A DNA stretch of 64,000 nucleotides from Cohnella rhizosphaerae (GCF_029525575.1 NZ_JAPDIA010000008.1:744001-808000), one strand, 5' to 3'; shown: positions 45,747 through 55,720, counted from the first letter of the stretch. A program made the numbers and translations. The notes: generated by a model not told the origin, from the sequence alone.

Positions 45747-45812
45747 TTGACAGCCCAAGTGTATGAAGGGCATAATACACTCATAGTGTATGAACTACTT
45801 AGTACACACACT
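45747..45812 (+). promoter_or_regulatory. Promoter and GntR-type operators of the ABC operon
   Basis: TTGACA at 45747-45752 is followed after 18 bases by CATAAT at 45771-45776. An inverted repeat GTGTAT/ATACAC (45761-45779) covers the -10 region. A second one, AGTGTATGAACTACTTAGTACACA (quoted as arms AGTGTA and TACACA, 45785-45808), lies just downstream. The arms resemble operators of YtrA-type GntR repressors, so autorepression is likely. Confidence 0.6.
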
Positions 45813-45835
45813 CCACGACAAGGCGAGGCAGAGCG

Positions 45836-46261
45836 ATGGATAATCAAGGCGGCTGGATGGAGACGGCGTTCAATACGCGAGATCCGGTATACCTGCAGGT
45901 CGTCCGGCTGTTCAAGGAACGAATCGTCACGGGCCGGCTGGCGGCGGGAGAGGCGATCCCGTCGAGACGGGAGATCGCTTCGCTGCTCAAGATGAACCCG
46001 AATACGGCACAGCGAGCTTACAAGGAAATGGAGGAACAAGGCTTGATCGTCACGGAAGGCAATTCGCCAAGCCGAATCACGAGGGACGAGGCCGTGCTGC
46101 GCAGCATCCGGTCGGAGCTGTTGGGGGAAGCGGTCCGGACGTTCGTCGGCTCGATCCGCAATATGCAGGTGCCGCTCCAGGAGATCGTGGCATTGGTGAA
46201 GGAACAATACGAAGCGGACATCGGGAGCCGGGATCGAAGGCCGGGAGGTGACGGCGCTTGA
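45836..46261 (+). CDS. GntR-family (YtrA-type) regulator
   Basis: A 141-residue short GntR regulator. The winged helix-turn-helix occupies residues about 15-80 (DPVYLQVVRLFKERIVTGRL, then LAAGEAIPSRREIASLLKMN and PNTAQRAYKEMEEQGLI). A short helical C-terminal part serves dimerisation, without a large ligand-binding domain. It is the first gene of an operon with an ABC transporter, overlaps the ATPase gene by 4 bp (TTGA), and is preceded by a promoter overlapped by palindromes. YtrA-type regulators repress their own ABC operon until cell-wall antibiotics or related stress appear. Confidence 0.92.
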   Translation: MDNQGGWMETAFNTRDPVYLQVVRLFKERIVTGRLAAGEAIPSRREIASLLKMNPNTAQRAYKEMEEQGLIVTEGNSPSRITRDEAVLRSIRSELLGEAVRTFVGSIRNMQVPLQEIVALVKEQYEADIGSRDRRPGGDGA

Positions 46262-46947
46262 TTCGGATCGAGAACGCGCACAAGCGCTACCGCTGGCGCA
46301 AGGTGCTGGACGGCGTCACCTTTTCCGCGGAGAAGGGTCAGATCACTTGCCTCGTCGGCATGAACGGCGCGGGCAAGTCGACGCTGCTGAAGGCGATCAT
46401 GGGACTGACGCCATTATCCAAAGGCAGCATCCGCATCGACGGCGTCGGCTCGAAACGAGAGCTGTACGAGAAAATTTCGTTTATTCCGGACCATGCGGCA
46501 ATGCCGGGCGGCTTCAGGCTCGAAGAGGGGCTTCGGTTTATGGCGGACTACTACAAGAGCTGGAACGAATCGCGCGCGCAGGAGCTGATGACGTTTTTTC
46601 GGCTGGACCCGCGCGATCGCGTCGGCAATCTGTCCAAAGGGACGGCGGCCAAGTTCGGCTTGGTGCTGGGTCTTGCCGCGGATACGGAGTTCGTGCTGAT
46701 GGACGAGCCTTTTTCCGGCATCGACGTATTCAGCCGGGAGATGATCGGCGACGTCTTCTCCAGCCGATTGATCGAGGATCGGGGCGTGCTGGTGACGACG
46801 CACGAGATCGACGAGGTCGAGCATTTGCTCGATCGGGCCGTGCTGCTGAAGGACGGCAAGGTCGCCCGCGACATCGATTGCGAGCAGGTACGGGACGAAC
46901 AGGGGAAGTCCGTGCTCGACGTGATGCGGGAGGTGTACCGGGCATGA
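46258..46947 (+). CDS. ABC transporter ATP-binding protein
   Basis: A 229-residue ABC ATPase. The TTG at 46258 follows GGGAGGTGA. Walker A is GMNGAGKSTLLK, the signature is the unusual LSKGTAAKFGLV, and Walker B is EFVLMDEPF, followed by VTTHEIDEVEH with the switch histidine. The C-terminus is DVMREVYRA. It is translationally coupled on both sides (4-bp overlap with gntR, ATGA overlap with the permease gene), so it forms a complex with that permease. There is no frameshift. Confidence 0.93.
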   Translation: MIRIENAHKRYRWRKVLDGVTFSAEKGQITCLVGMNGAGKSTLLKAIMGLTPLSKGSIRIDGVGSKRELYEKISFIPDHAAMPGGFRLEEGLRFMADYYKSWNESRAQELMTFFRLDPRDRVGNLSKGTAAKFGLVLGLAADTEFVLMDEPFSGIDVFSREMIGDVFSSRLIEDRGVLVTTHEIDEVEHLLDRAVLLKDGKVARDIDCEQVRDEQGKSVLDVMREVYRA

Positions 46948-47757
46948 GCCATTACTTCAAGCTGCTGGCGCTGGAGGTTCGGAGATTCAGATATGTGTTA
47001 GTCGGGATGATGTTTTATACGCTTATCGTGGAAGGCTTGGCCGTCGCTTGGGAGATCCGTAACTTCGCCAACCGCTACGGCATAAGAGAGGGAACGCGGG
47101 AGCCAGGCGTCTTGCCGAACACAATCTCGTTCGCCGATATCATTGGCAATGCCCAACAGGGCTTCGCGCTTGCGATCTTTATCCCGGTAGCCGCATTGAT
47201 CGCCTACGTGCTGATCATTTGGTACAGAGACTGGTTCGGACGCCACCCGTTCGCTTACCGTCAACTGATGATACCCGGCGGACGTATCCCGCTTTACTTT
47301 GCCAAGCTGACTGCCCTATTTATATTCGTCTTTTCGCTGCTGGCCTGGCAGCTGGCTGCCATGGCGATTTTAAAGCTCGAATATGCGATCATGACGCCCG
47401 AACTGTTAAAGCAGCCGAGCCGTTTCACCGACGCTATGTATGCGAGCGAGATTTTTAAGCTGCTGCTGCCGCTGCATTTCAGTCAGTTCCTGATCAATTA
47501 CGGCTTAGGTCTCCTCGGCGTGCTGATCGTTTTCGCCGGCATTTTACTGGAACGCAGCTACCGGATTCGGGGGGATCGTTATGGCGGCGCTTTACTTGGC
47601 GCTCAACATTACGCTGCTGGTTCTTGCTTCAATGACCATCGAACTTCCTTTGTACCCGTCGGAAACGATAGCCATCTGTTTGACGATTTTCGGATTGGAG
47701 GTCGCAGGAGCGATATGGCTGAGCTTAAAGCTGATCACCCGCAAAATATCCGCGTAA
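46944..47757 (+). CDS. ABC transporter permease (frameshifted)
   Basis: A membrane permease of about 270 residues with about six helices (RYVLVGMMFYTLIVEGLAV; GFALAIFIPVAALIAYVLII; FIFVFSLLAWQLAAMAIL; INYGLGLLGVLIVFAGILL). A G6 run near 47570-47575 has an extra base. Removing it restores GIVMAALYLALNITLLVLAS and a final helix ending LITRKISA at TAA 47755-47757, overlapping the next gene. It pairs with the ATPase encoded just upstream. The substrate is unknown. Confidence 0.82.
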
Positions 47758-49032
47758 AGCGAATGGGACGGTTCAGGTACGTATGGGTGGGCGCGCTCGC
47801 CTTATTCTCGATCGCTGCGCTTGGCGTTTATTACGGCTATGCGTCCGACGAACGGCTGCCGAGCTTTCATCTGGAGACGGTGAAGGGAGATCCTACGATC
47901 GGCGCGGCGATCGTATTGGACGGCAGCTATGTCGGACGAAAGGGCAACCGGCCGATGAAGGTTGACGCCGAAGGAAACCGCTATACAGACGCGAACCGAG
48001 TTGGCCGATTGTTCATATTGCCTTTCTCCAAGACCTACAGTGCGTCTACGGAAGCGCTAATAAAGGCGCATCGAGGCTTTATGCGAGGCAAGGAGTACGG
48101 GGTGTTGGAACAGACCGACGAACTGCTGTTGTACGTCGAGGTCGTCCCGAAGCAAGGGGTTGCAAAAGTAAAGCTGTCCGTCCTGAACAAAAAAACGGAA
48201 AAGTCCACCGACTATGTCTGGGATGCTGGTCCGTGGAAGCCAAGGGAGAATGTCGGACTGGCGGATTTGCAAATCGAGGGGGATCGCGCGCATTTCATGC
48301 TAGAACGCTATAATACGACGCAGTCCAATAGGCAGAGCGATCCGCAGCTGTTTCACTATACGTTCGATCTTGCAGCCGGTAAATTGATCGGCTCGCGGGA
48401 GATCAAGCTGCCGATTAAGGCGGGCTTTAACGTGTCGGTAAACGGCGATCGGGGGGACTAGCGTCACGTCATTGCATGCCGTCATATTCGCGTCCAGGGA
48501 TGCAGCGACAGAAAAAGCAGCCGGAGGCGATCGTTCGGCGCCTGCCGCTTCCGAACAACGGCCCGTTATCGAATACGAACCTTTTATTTACGATTATGAC
48601 GAGGAGCGTTTGCTGCCGCTTCATCTGAAGATTCCGACCAATATGGAGAATACGAATTACTATGTTGACGGCAGTAAGTTATTTTCCGTAACGACATCCG
48701 GCGATTCTAGCGGATGGAAAGGTAAAAGCTTCTCTATCGTGGAAACGGACCTCCAAGCGCAATCGCAGACCGCTGCCTATACGCTTCTTGCTTCGGATAT
48801 GAGCGGCGAAGTGCTTCTTACACCAAGGTTTAAGGACGGCAAGCTTTACTTTGTGGTTCCCGGCGAGCAGGCGAAAGGATCAATCGGTAGGGCTTCAACG
48901 AAGGTAGCCGTCGTTGAAGCGAGCAGCGGAAAAACGGTCTACGAAGGGCAGGTCGCCTACGACGGACCGAGCAATAAGGCCACGACTGAGCTGAGCCAGA
49001 CCGTGCTGCTCAATCTGGAGCTGCGTTCGTGA
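47715..49032 (+). CDS. Membrane-anchored hypothetical protein of the ABC operon (frameshifted)
   Basis: A protein of about 438 residues starting at ATG 47715, inside the end of the permease gene, with GGAG upstream. One N-terminal helix (YVWVGALALFSIAALGVYYGY) anchors a large extracytoplasmic, beta-rich domain. That domain contains FHLETVKGDPTIGAAIVLDG, DLQIEGDRAHFMLERYNT and YVDGSKLFSVTTSGDSSGW, possibly a beta-propeller-like fold. A G6 run near 48451-48456 breaks the frame; one base fewer joins VNGDRG to TSVTSLHAVIFAS. No family is recognised. Its place in the operon suggests an accessory or sensory role for the transporter. Confidence 0.7.
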
Positions 49033-49265
49033 ACCGCCGCATCGATATCCTTCGCAGCCTGGAGCTCGAAGCCTACCGGATGGCGTATTATTTGCTCGAG
49101 GCGGAGGAGCCGGCCTGCGAGGCGGCCAAGCGGGCGCTGCTGGCGTTCTACTGCGAGGGAGAGCTTGGCAAAGCGACGCAGGCCGAGCGACGCGCCTTGC
49201 TGAAGCGATTCGTGATGCGCGAGGCGGTCTCGGGTTTCGGCCAAGCGACGGCGAGAGCGAACTAG
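49029..49265 (+). CDS. Small hypothetical protein, end of the GntR-ABC operon
   Basis: A 78-residue helical, cytosolic protein starting at GTG 49029, overlapping the preceding stop codon (GTGA). It contains DILRSLELEAYRMAYYLLEA, CEAAKRALLAFYCEG and AERRALLKRFVMREAVSGF. The family is not recognised. The overlap and the terminator behind it mark it as the last gene of the operon. Confidence 0.65.
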   Translation: MNRRIDILRSLELEAYRMAYYLLEAEEPACEAAKRALLAFYCEGELGKATQAERRALLKRFVMREAVSGFGQATARAN

Positions 49266-49289
49266 CGTCAGTCGTGCAAGCGTGAAGAA

Positions 49290-49315
49290 GGACGTGTCCG
49301 ACAGCGGACACGTCC
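49290..49315. terminator. Hairpin between convergent genes
   Basis: GGACGTGTCCG at 49290-49300 pairs perfectly with CGGACACGTCC at 49305-49315. It lies between the GntR-ABC operon and the convergent YheC/D-like gene and probably terminates both. Confidence 0.75.
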
Positions 49316-49317
49316 TA

Positions 49318-50136
49318 TTAACGTTTGCGGCGCGTTCTTTTCGCCACAAGTGTCCTATCCTTCGTTCGCGGGGCGGGGATGCGTCCGAGCAAGCGGGCGT
49401 ACCGCATCACTTTGCGGTGCGTGGACTTATCCTTCAGATGCCGGAAAAGATACGGATCAGGCGATGTATTCAGCTCGATGATCCACGGTCGAAGCCGGGT
49501 ATCGAGACCGATGTCGGCGCCGACCATATTGATTCGCGGATAGGCCCTTGCCAGCGCCCTGGCGGAGCGAAGTCCAAGCGCCCTCAGTCTTCCCTCGGCG
49601 CGACTCGCGCCGGCAGCGCCAAGTTTTGGCCCAAGCAGTCGGCTTAGCGCGACGGGCGTGCCGCCGGCATGATAATTCGTGACGGCTTTGCCCCGCTGGG
49701 CGACTCTTGCGATGACGCCGGTCGGTTCCCAGGCGCCCGCCGGATTTTTTTGAACCATGACGCGAATATCGAAGCGCCTGCCGTTCGTCTTGAGCAGATG
49801 GACGCCGCGCTGCGCGAGATAGGGTCGGCGCCGCTGCGTCCGCGAGATATGACCGTACAGCTTGTCGACGGACGCAAAGCGCTTGATGTCGAGCCCGGCA
49901 TGGCAGCTGTACGGCAGCCGATGGCCCGGGGACCGTTCGATTCGCATCACGCCGCGGCCGAACGTGCCGGAGACCGGCTTCACGTAGATCATGCCGTACC
50001 GGTCAAGCATTTTTGCAAGCGACTTCCGATTCATCCTCCGCGTGTCGGGAACGTGCGCCGCGACGGACGGGTCCCTCGCCACCGCGACCGTCTTCGCCCA
50101 TTTGTTCGCGATGTGCATGCCTTTCCGGTTGATCAA
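49318..50136 (-). CDS. YheC/YheD-like ATP-grasp protein
   Basis: A 272-residue protein of the YheC/YheD family associated with the endospore coat. The TTG at 50136 is chosen because GGAGG is at 50146-50150; it gives a protein starting LINRKGMHIANKW. The ATP-grasp features are MIYVKPVSGTFGRGVMRIER, RFDIRVMVQKNPAGAWEP and, near the end, GADIGLDTRLRPWIIELNTS with the metal-binding Glu/Asn. It is divergent from the NHEJ genes, 144 bp away. The substrate is unknown, and B. subtilis relatives are sporulation proteins. There is no frameshift. Confidence 0.88.
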   Translation of the reverse strand: MINRKGMHIANKWAKTVAVARDPSVAAHVPDTRRMNRKSLAKMLDRYGMIYVKPVSGTFGRGVMRIERSPGHRLPYSCHAGLDIKRFASVDKLYGHISRTQRRRPYLAQRGVHLLKTNGRRFDIRVMVQKNPAGAWEPTGVIARVAQRGKAVTNYHAGGTPVALSRLLGPKLGAAGASRAEGRLRALGLRSARALARAYPRINMVGADIGLDTRLRPWIIELNTSPDPYLFRHLKDKSTHRKVMRYARLLGRIPAPRTKDRTLVAKRTRRKR

Positions 50137-50280
50137 ATCGTTTTCCCTCCGTTCGCCATACCATATGTTCGCCCGCCGTCTTCCGACACGGACAGGAGTT
50201 GGAAGATTCACCGTCCGCCGGCTCCGGTTAATGAATGATACAGGTTCGATGACGGCAATAATGCGAAGGGGGAAGACGCC

Positions 50281-51221
50281 ATGCAAACGATATGGAAAGG
50301 CGCGGTCAGCTTCGGGCTGGTCAACGTGCCGGTCAAAATGTTTACGGCCACGCAAGACAACGATCTGCCGATGCGCATGCTGCACAAAAAAGCTTAACGT
50401 GCCGATTCAATACCACAGAACGTGTCCGAAATGCGAGGAAGAGGTAAAATGGAGCGATATCGTCAAAGGCTACGAATACGAGCCGGGCCATTTCGTGACC
50501 TTCGACAAGGACGAGCTCGAGGACATTGCCTCGGAGACTACGCGTGAGATTCGCATTGTCGACTTCGTCGATCTGGAAGAGATCGATCCGATCTATTACC
50601 AGAAGACGTACTATCTCGCGCCGGAAAGCAACGGCACGCACGCCTATAATCTGCTCGTGCAGGCGCTGAGCGACACCCGCAAGATCGGCATCGCCAACGT
50701 CAGCATCCGCTCGCGCAGCAGCCTGGCGGCGATCCGCATCATAGATGGCGTCCTCTCGATGTCGACGATGTTCTACGCGGAGGAGATTCGCAGCAAAAAA
50801 AGAAATTCCGAACCTGCCGGAGGAGACGAAGGCGGACGAACGGGAGCTGCAAATGGCCCGCATGCTGATCGAGCAGCTAAGCGCGCCCTTCGAGCCGGAG
50901 AAGTACGAGGACGTCTACAAGGAACGGCTGATGGACGCGATCGAGGACAAGGTCAAGGGCAAGGAAGTCAAGTTTGCGCCGGAGGAGAAGAAGACGAACG
51001 TCATCGATCTGATGGAAGCGCTGAAGGCGAGCTTGAAGCAGGCCGGACCGGACAAGGGGCAATCAGGCGAAGCTTCCGCAGACGACGAAGAGAAAAAAGA
51101 ATCGAAAAAGCCGGCGCGCAAACGAAGCGCCTCCAAAGCCGAAAAGGACGAGCCTAAAGCGAAAAAGGGAAAATCGGAGGCGACGGCCTCCAAGGCAAGG
51201 ACGAAAAAAACAGGGAGTTGA
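50281..51221 (+). CDS. ku: Ku protein, non-homologous end joining (frameshifted)
   Basis: A bacterial Ku homodimer subunit of about 312 residues that binds DNA double-strand ends and recruits LigD-type enzymes. It begins MQTIWKGAVSFGLVNVPVKM, with KLNVPIQYHRTCPKCEEEVK and GVLSMSTMFYAEEI in the core. The C-terminal 70 residues are a Lys-rich tail (KKPARKRSASKAEKDEPKAK), as in Ku proteins that bind internal DNA. Frame breaks lie in A6 runs near 50386-50391 and 50796-50801; one base fewer restores the frame. It starts an operon with ligase and polymerase genes, four bases before the ligase ATG. Confidence 0.93.
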
Positions 51222-51224
51222 CCG

Positions 51225-52132
51225 ATGGAGCCATTCATCCCGATGTCTCCCGTCGCGGAGGAACGCATCCCGACGGGAAGCGGCTGGATACATCAGCTGA
51301 AATGGGACGGCTATCGCCTCATTGCCCAGATGGCGGGCGATCGCGTCCGGCTGTACTCCAAACGCATGTTGCTGCAAAACGATTCCTACCCCGAGCTGAC
51401 GGCGGCGTTCGCCGGCCATCCGGGGGGACTACATACTCGACGGCGAAGCGGTCATCCTGGATCCGCGCACCGCAAAGCCCAGTTTCCAGCTCATGCAGCA
51501 GCGGGGCAAGCTGATCGGCGACAGGCTGATCGAAGCTTCGGCCCGGCGTCACCCCGTTCAATACATTTTGTTCGACCTGCTGGCGGCGAACGGCGAGGAC
51601 CTGCGGCAGCTTCCCTATGCCGAGCGAAGGGAGCGGCTGCCTGCGCCTGACGCAGGGTTGGCAGTCGCCTTTTTACGTCGCGGACGAGTTCGAGGACGGC
51701 GAAGCGCTGTGGCGTTGGGTCGAAACGAACGGCTGGGAAGGCGTCGTGAGCAAAAAGAAGGTGTCGTCCTATAAGGAAGGCAAGGCGCATCATGACTGGA
51801 TCAAGCGAAAAACCGTTCACCATATGGACGTCGACATCGTCGGCATTATTTGGAAGGATGGACGCGTATCGAGCCTCGTCATGCGAAAAGGCGATCGCTA
51901 CATGGGCCGCGTGTCGTCCGGCTTGAACGAGAGAGCGAAGGCGGCGCTTCGCGGGCTGCCTGCAGGCCGAACGCGCGCGGACTATTGGGACGCTTTGCCC
52001 GAAGGGCTGCGCGGCGCCGACGTTCGATGGCTCGACACGCCGCTAGCCGGAAGAGTGAGCGGCAGAGAGGTTACGGATGCGGGCTTGCTGCGCCATCCCA
52101 AATTGATCGATCTGGAGGGGATTCCGTTATGA
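51225..52132 (+). CDS. ATP-dependent DNA ligase, LigD-ligase type (frameshifted)
   Basis: An ATP-dependent ligase of about 302 residues corresponding to the ligase domain of LigD. The adenylation lysine is Lys26 in HQLKWDGYR. Further motifs are YILDGEAVIL, YILFDLLAANG and WEGVVSKKKVSSYKEGK with the motif V lysines. The C-terminal OB-fold begins HMDVDIVGIIWKDGR. Frame breaks are at G6 near 51422-51427 and near 51640. The stop overlaps the polymerase ATG as ATGA at 52129. It seals double-strand breaks held by Ku. Confidence 0.92.
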
Positions 52133-53013
52133 GCGCGGCGGAGCGCTATTCGATCGAAGTGGAAGGCTTCCAGATCGAAGTGACGAACCCGGACAAGCTT
52201 ATGTGGCCCGAAGCCGGCATTCACAAAGCGATGTATTTGCAGAAGCTCGTCGCGCTGTCGCCTTACTTGCTCCCCTATTGCAAAAACCGCTATATGACCG
52301 CGATCCGTTACCCCGACGGCGCCGGAGGAAAAGCTTTTTACCAGAAAAACGCCCCGCATCCGCTGCCGGAATTCGTACGGACGGCCGTCAAAGACCAGGT
52401 ACGCTACATCGTTGCCGATTCGCTGCCCACGCTGCTGTGGATGGGCAATCTCGCCGCGCTCGAATTTCATCCTTCGTTCGAATTCGTTGGCGGCGAGGAG
52501 CCGGCCGAATGGGTGCTCGACATCGATCCGAGCGAATCGCTCCGCGATCGGCTCATGGAGGCGGTGTCGCTCATCGGCGAGGCGCTTGATGGTATGGGCA
52601 TCGACTCCGTGCCCAAGACGAGCGGCGCCACCGGCGTGCAGATCGTCATTCCCGTGCGGAGGGGCTACAGCTTTGACGAGCTGCGCAAGGCTGGCGCATT
52701 CGTAGGCCGATATTTGTCGGAAAAGTATCCGGAGCTGTTCACGATCGAGCGGCTTATCAAAAACCGGAAGGACCGGATTTACGTGGATTACGTACAACAT
52801 GCGGCCGGCAAAAGTCTGTCCGCACCCTACACGCCGCGCGGACGTCCGGAAGCGACCGTATCGACGCCTTTAACTTGGGAGGAAGTGAGAAAAAACGTCG
52901 ACCCCCGCGAATTTACCCTGCATACGATCGAAGCGAGGCTGGCGGCGAAAGGCGACTTGATCGCGAAAACGCCGCAGCAGTCGCTGGAAGCGATATTGCG
53001 GTTTCTAAAATAA
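52129..53013 (+). CDS. LigD-type polymerase/primase
   Basis: A 294-residue archaeo-eukaryotic primase-like polymerase, equivalent to the LigD POL domain. GGAGGGG precedes the ATG. Motif I is WVLDIDPSES with two metal-binding Asp. The motif II region is SGATGVQIVIPVRRG, and motif III is RIYVDYVQHAAGKSL with a third Asp. It fills gaps and adds ribonucleotides during end joining. It is coupled to the ligase gene by a 4-bp overlap. No separate 3'-phosphoesterase domain is seen in this operon. There is no frameshift. Confidence 0.94.
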   Translation: MSAAERYSIEVEGFQIEVTNPDKLMWPEAGIHKAMYLQKLVALSPYLLPYCKNRYMTAIRYPDGAGGKAFYQKNAPHPLPEFVRTAVKDQVRYIVADSLPTLLWMGNLAALEFHPSFEFVGGEEPAEWVLDIDPSESLRDRLMEAVSLIGEALDGMGIDSVPKTSGATGVQIVIPVRRGYSFDELRKAGAFVGRYLSEKYPELFTIERLIKNRKDRIYVDYVQHAAGKSLSAPYTPRGRPEATVSTPLTWEEVRKNVDPREFTLHTIEARLAAKGDLIAKTPQQSLEAILRFLK

Positions 53014-53097
53014 GCGCCAGCCGTGCGGTCCGCCTCATTTTATGGCTGTACGCTCCCGATTCTTATGATGTAAACTAGAAGAATCGGGAGGTGTGAC

Positions 53098-54552
53098 ATG
53101 GACAACGGAGCTGCCTTTTTTACGAGCATCACCATCCTGATCACGTTTACTTTTTTTATTTAACCTCATTTACAAATACGTTTTTCAGCATACGTCCGAA
53201 GCCGTCAAGCAGATCGCGATGGTCGTCGGCTTTATCGCGCTGGGTTGGATCGCCATGAAATTCGGCGTTCGCTACAACGGATCGGCGATTTTCGATCTGC
53301 GCAACGTGCCGATCATTTTCGCCACGCTCGTTTTCCGCGATCCCAGGCCGATCCTTGCCATCGGCTTCGGCATCGCCTTGGCGCGGTTCGGCGTGAACGG
53401 GATGTCCGCGTCCGCCTTTACCGCTTTTTGCAACATATCGACGCTGGGCGTCGCCGGCGCCGCGATTGTCAGCCTGTTTCGGCGCAGGCCGAAGTGGGGG
53501 TACCTGCGCAAGGCGACGATATCGCTATTGACAATAAACGCGCTGCAGGTGGCGGGCATTCTTGCGTACGGCGCGCTCGATCGCGTAGCTTACGCGACGC
53601 ATATGATGCCGTATACATTGCCTGTTACGGTTCTGCTCGGCACCTTTTTCCTTTTTTATCATTCGCGACTTCTTCCTGGACCAACAACGCGCCGTCCAGT
53701 TGAAGTTGACGAACGAAGCGCTGGAAAAACGGACGCGCGAGCTGTTGGAGTCTCAGAAAATGCTGGAGGAAAAGGCCGAGCTGATCCTTCAGGCTTCCAA
53801 GTACAAGTCGGAGTTCATGGCCAATATGTCTCACGAGCTGAAGACCCCGCTCAACAGCATTATTTTGCTGTCGCAGATGATCGGCGAATCCGACGACGCC
53901 CTTGTCGAAGACAATCGCCGGTACGCGAACATCATCCATGCGTCCGGCGAACAGCTGCTCCACATGATCAACGATATTTTGGATCTGTCCAAGGTGGAAG
54001 CCGGAAAAATGGATATCGTGTTGGACATCTTGTCCCTAAGCGACACGGTGGAGCTGCTGCATCGCCAGATGAAGCCGCTCGCCGAAGTGAAAAATCTGGA
54101 GCTTCGTCTTCAGGTGAACGAAGACGTACCGCAGACGCTGCTGTCCGACGGGCTGCGGTTGGGCCAGATCTTGCGCAATCTGCTCGTTAATGCCATTAAA
54201 TTCACGGATAGCGGCTTTGTCGCTTTGATCGTCACGGCTGAACGTCAGGCAAACGGAGAAGGCATCGGCCATGTCGTTTTCACGGTGAAGGATACGGGCG
54301 TCGGCATCGAGCAGAGCAAGCAGGAACTCATTTTCGAAGCGTTCAGGCAGGAGGACGGGTCTATCAATCGCAGGTTTGGCGGGACTGGGCTCGGGCTGTC
54401 GATCAGCCTGCAGCTGGCGACGCTGCTCGGCGGGACGCTGTCTCTGCAAAGCAAAAAGGGGGAAGGGGAGCGCATTCTCGCTGCGCCTGCCGGTCTCGCC
54501 CGCGTATGAGACGCCCTTGCCGGAGAAACAGACGGCGGCATCGGCCTTATAA
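53098..54552 (+). CDS. 5TM-sensor histidine kinase (frameshifted)
   Basis: A membrane histidine kinase of about 484 residues. The ATG at 53098 follows GGGAGGTG. The N-terminal 195 residues contain about six helices (AFFTSITILITFTF; AMVVGFIALGWIAMKFGVRY; AIGFGIALARFGVNG; MMPYTLPVTVLLGTFFLFYH), resembling 5TM LytS-type sensors. A coiled coil, HisKA (NMSHELKTPLNSIILLSQMI) and HATPase_c (NLLVNAIKFT, DTGVGIE, GTGLGLSIS) follow. Frame breaks lie at T7 near 53152-53158, T6 near 53653-53658 and G4 near 54466-54469. Dropping a base gives a C-terminus SAFSLRLPVSPAYETP ending at TAA 54550-54552. No response regulator is adjacent. Confidence 0.85.
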
Positions 54553-54580
54553 GAGCAGGGGTATCCCGCTCTTCTCCTTT
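54551..54580 (+). terminator. Terminator of 5TM kinase gene
   Basis: AAGAGC and GGG pair with CCC and GCTCTT (54551-54573) around GTAT, followed by CTCCTTTT. Confidence 0.65.
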
Positions 54581-54669
54581 TCGCGCGTCCGCCGGCGTTT
54601 GAATAGCGACAGATAGACGTGATACACTTATAAACGCGTGTTCATACCGGGCGAAAGAGGTGTTTGATT

Positions 54670-55618
54670 ATGAAGTACAGAAAGTTGGGCCCTACGGGCT
54701 TAAAAGTCAGCGAGATCAGCTTCGGCAGCTGGATGACCTATGGCCACACCGTCGGACAGGATACGGGCGCCAAGCTCGTCGACCGCGCATTCGAGCTCGG
54801 CATCAACTTCATCGATACGGCAAACGTATACGAACGGGGCGAGGCGGAGCGCATGCTTGGCGAGGTGCTGCCCCGTTACCCGCGCGAATCGTACGTGCTG
54901 GCGACGAAGGCTTACTGGCCGATGGGCGAAGGTCCGAACGACCGCGGCTTGTCCCGCAAGCACGTCTATGAGCAGTTGAACGCCAGCCTCAAGCGACTGA
55001 AGCAGGATTACGTAGACATATTCTACTGCCACCGCTACGATCCGGATACGCGTCTGGAAGAGACGCTGCGGACGATCGAGGATTTCGTAAGGCAGGGCAA
55101 GGTGCTATACGTCGGCGTCAGCGAATGGACGGGCGCGCAGATTCAAGAAGCGCTTCAGGTCGCGGACAAATACTTGCTGGACCGAATCGTCGTCAATCAA
55201 CCCCAGTACAATATGTTTTACCGCAATATCGAGCGCGACGTCCTGCCGGTCAGCGAGAAGAACGGGCTGTCCCAGGTCGTGTTTTCGCCGCTTGCGCAAG
55301 GTGCGCTCACGGGCAAGTACAGGCTGGGTCAGCAGCTGCCGGCCGACAGCCGAGCGGCGGACCCGAAGACGAACATGTGGATCAAAGGCTTCCTGACCGA
55401 TGCGCATCTGCAAAAGGTAGAGCGTCTCGACGCCGTCGCCAAGGAATTGGACCTGTCGCTGTCGACGCTCGCGATCGCCTGGATTCTGAGGCACGAGAGC
55501 GTGGCAAGCGCGCTCGTGGGGGGCCACGAAGACGTCCCAGCTCGAAGAAAACGTCAAAGCGTCCGGCGTCTCGCTCTCGCAGGAGACGATCGACCGCATC
55601 GAGGAGATCCTGGCTTGA
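54670..55618 (+). CDS. Aldo/keto reductase (frameshifted)
   Basis: An NADPH-dependent aldo/keto reductase of about 315 residues, similar to voltage-gated-K+-channel-beta-like members. AAAGAGGTG precedes the ATG at 54670. It opens MKYRKLGPTGLKVSEISFGS. The catalytic set is visible as Asp and Tyr in FIDTANVYERGEAE, Lys in VLATKAYWP and His in IFYCHRYDPD. A G6 run near 55519-55524 has an extra base; dropping it gives GATKTSQLEENVKASGVSLS and a C-terminus ending IEEILA at TGA 55616-55618. The physiological substrate is unknown. Confidence 0.9.
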
Positions 55619-55720
55619 AGCTTTCCTGAACCGGAACCTGCGCGAGCGCTGCGCCGGACTGATTCAATCCGTTCGCGTACGTCCAAAAGATTAGAAGACG
55701 CAACGACTGGAGGGATGGCT

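Noticed and set aside
45574..45780. Short open frames on both strands in the IS110-GntR gap
   Set aside because: They lack start signals and coincide with the 51-bp-type repeat and the GntR promoter.
46248..48461. Long frame spanning the ABC ATPase, permease and accessory-protein region
   Set aside because: It reads the ATPase out of frame and joins the permease to the next gene across a homopolymer error. Three separate, coupled genes explain the region.
50232..50262. TGAATGA-N17-CAATAAT as a sigma-G-type promoter for ku
   Set aside because: A transcript from it would start inside the ribosome binding site of ku, and the -10 match is weak. Forespore expression remains only a suggestion.
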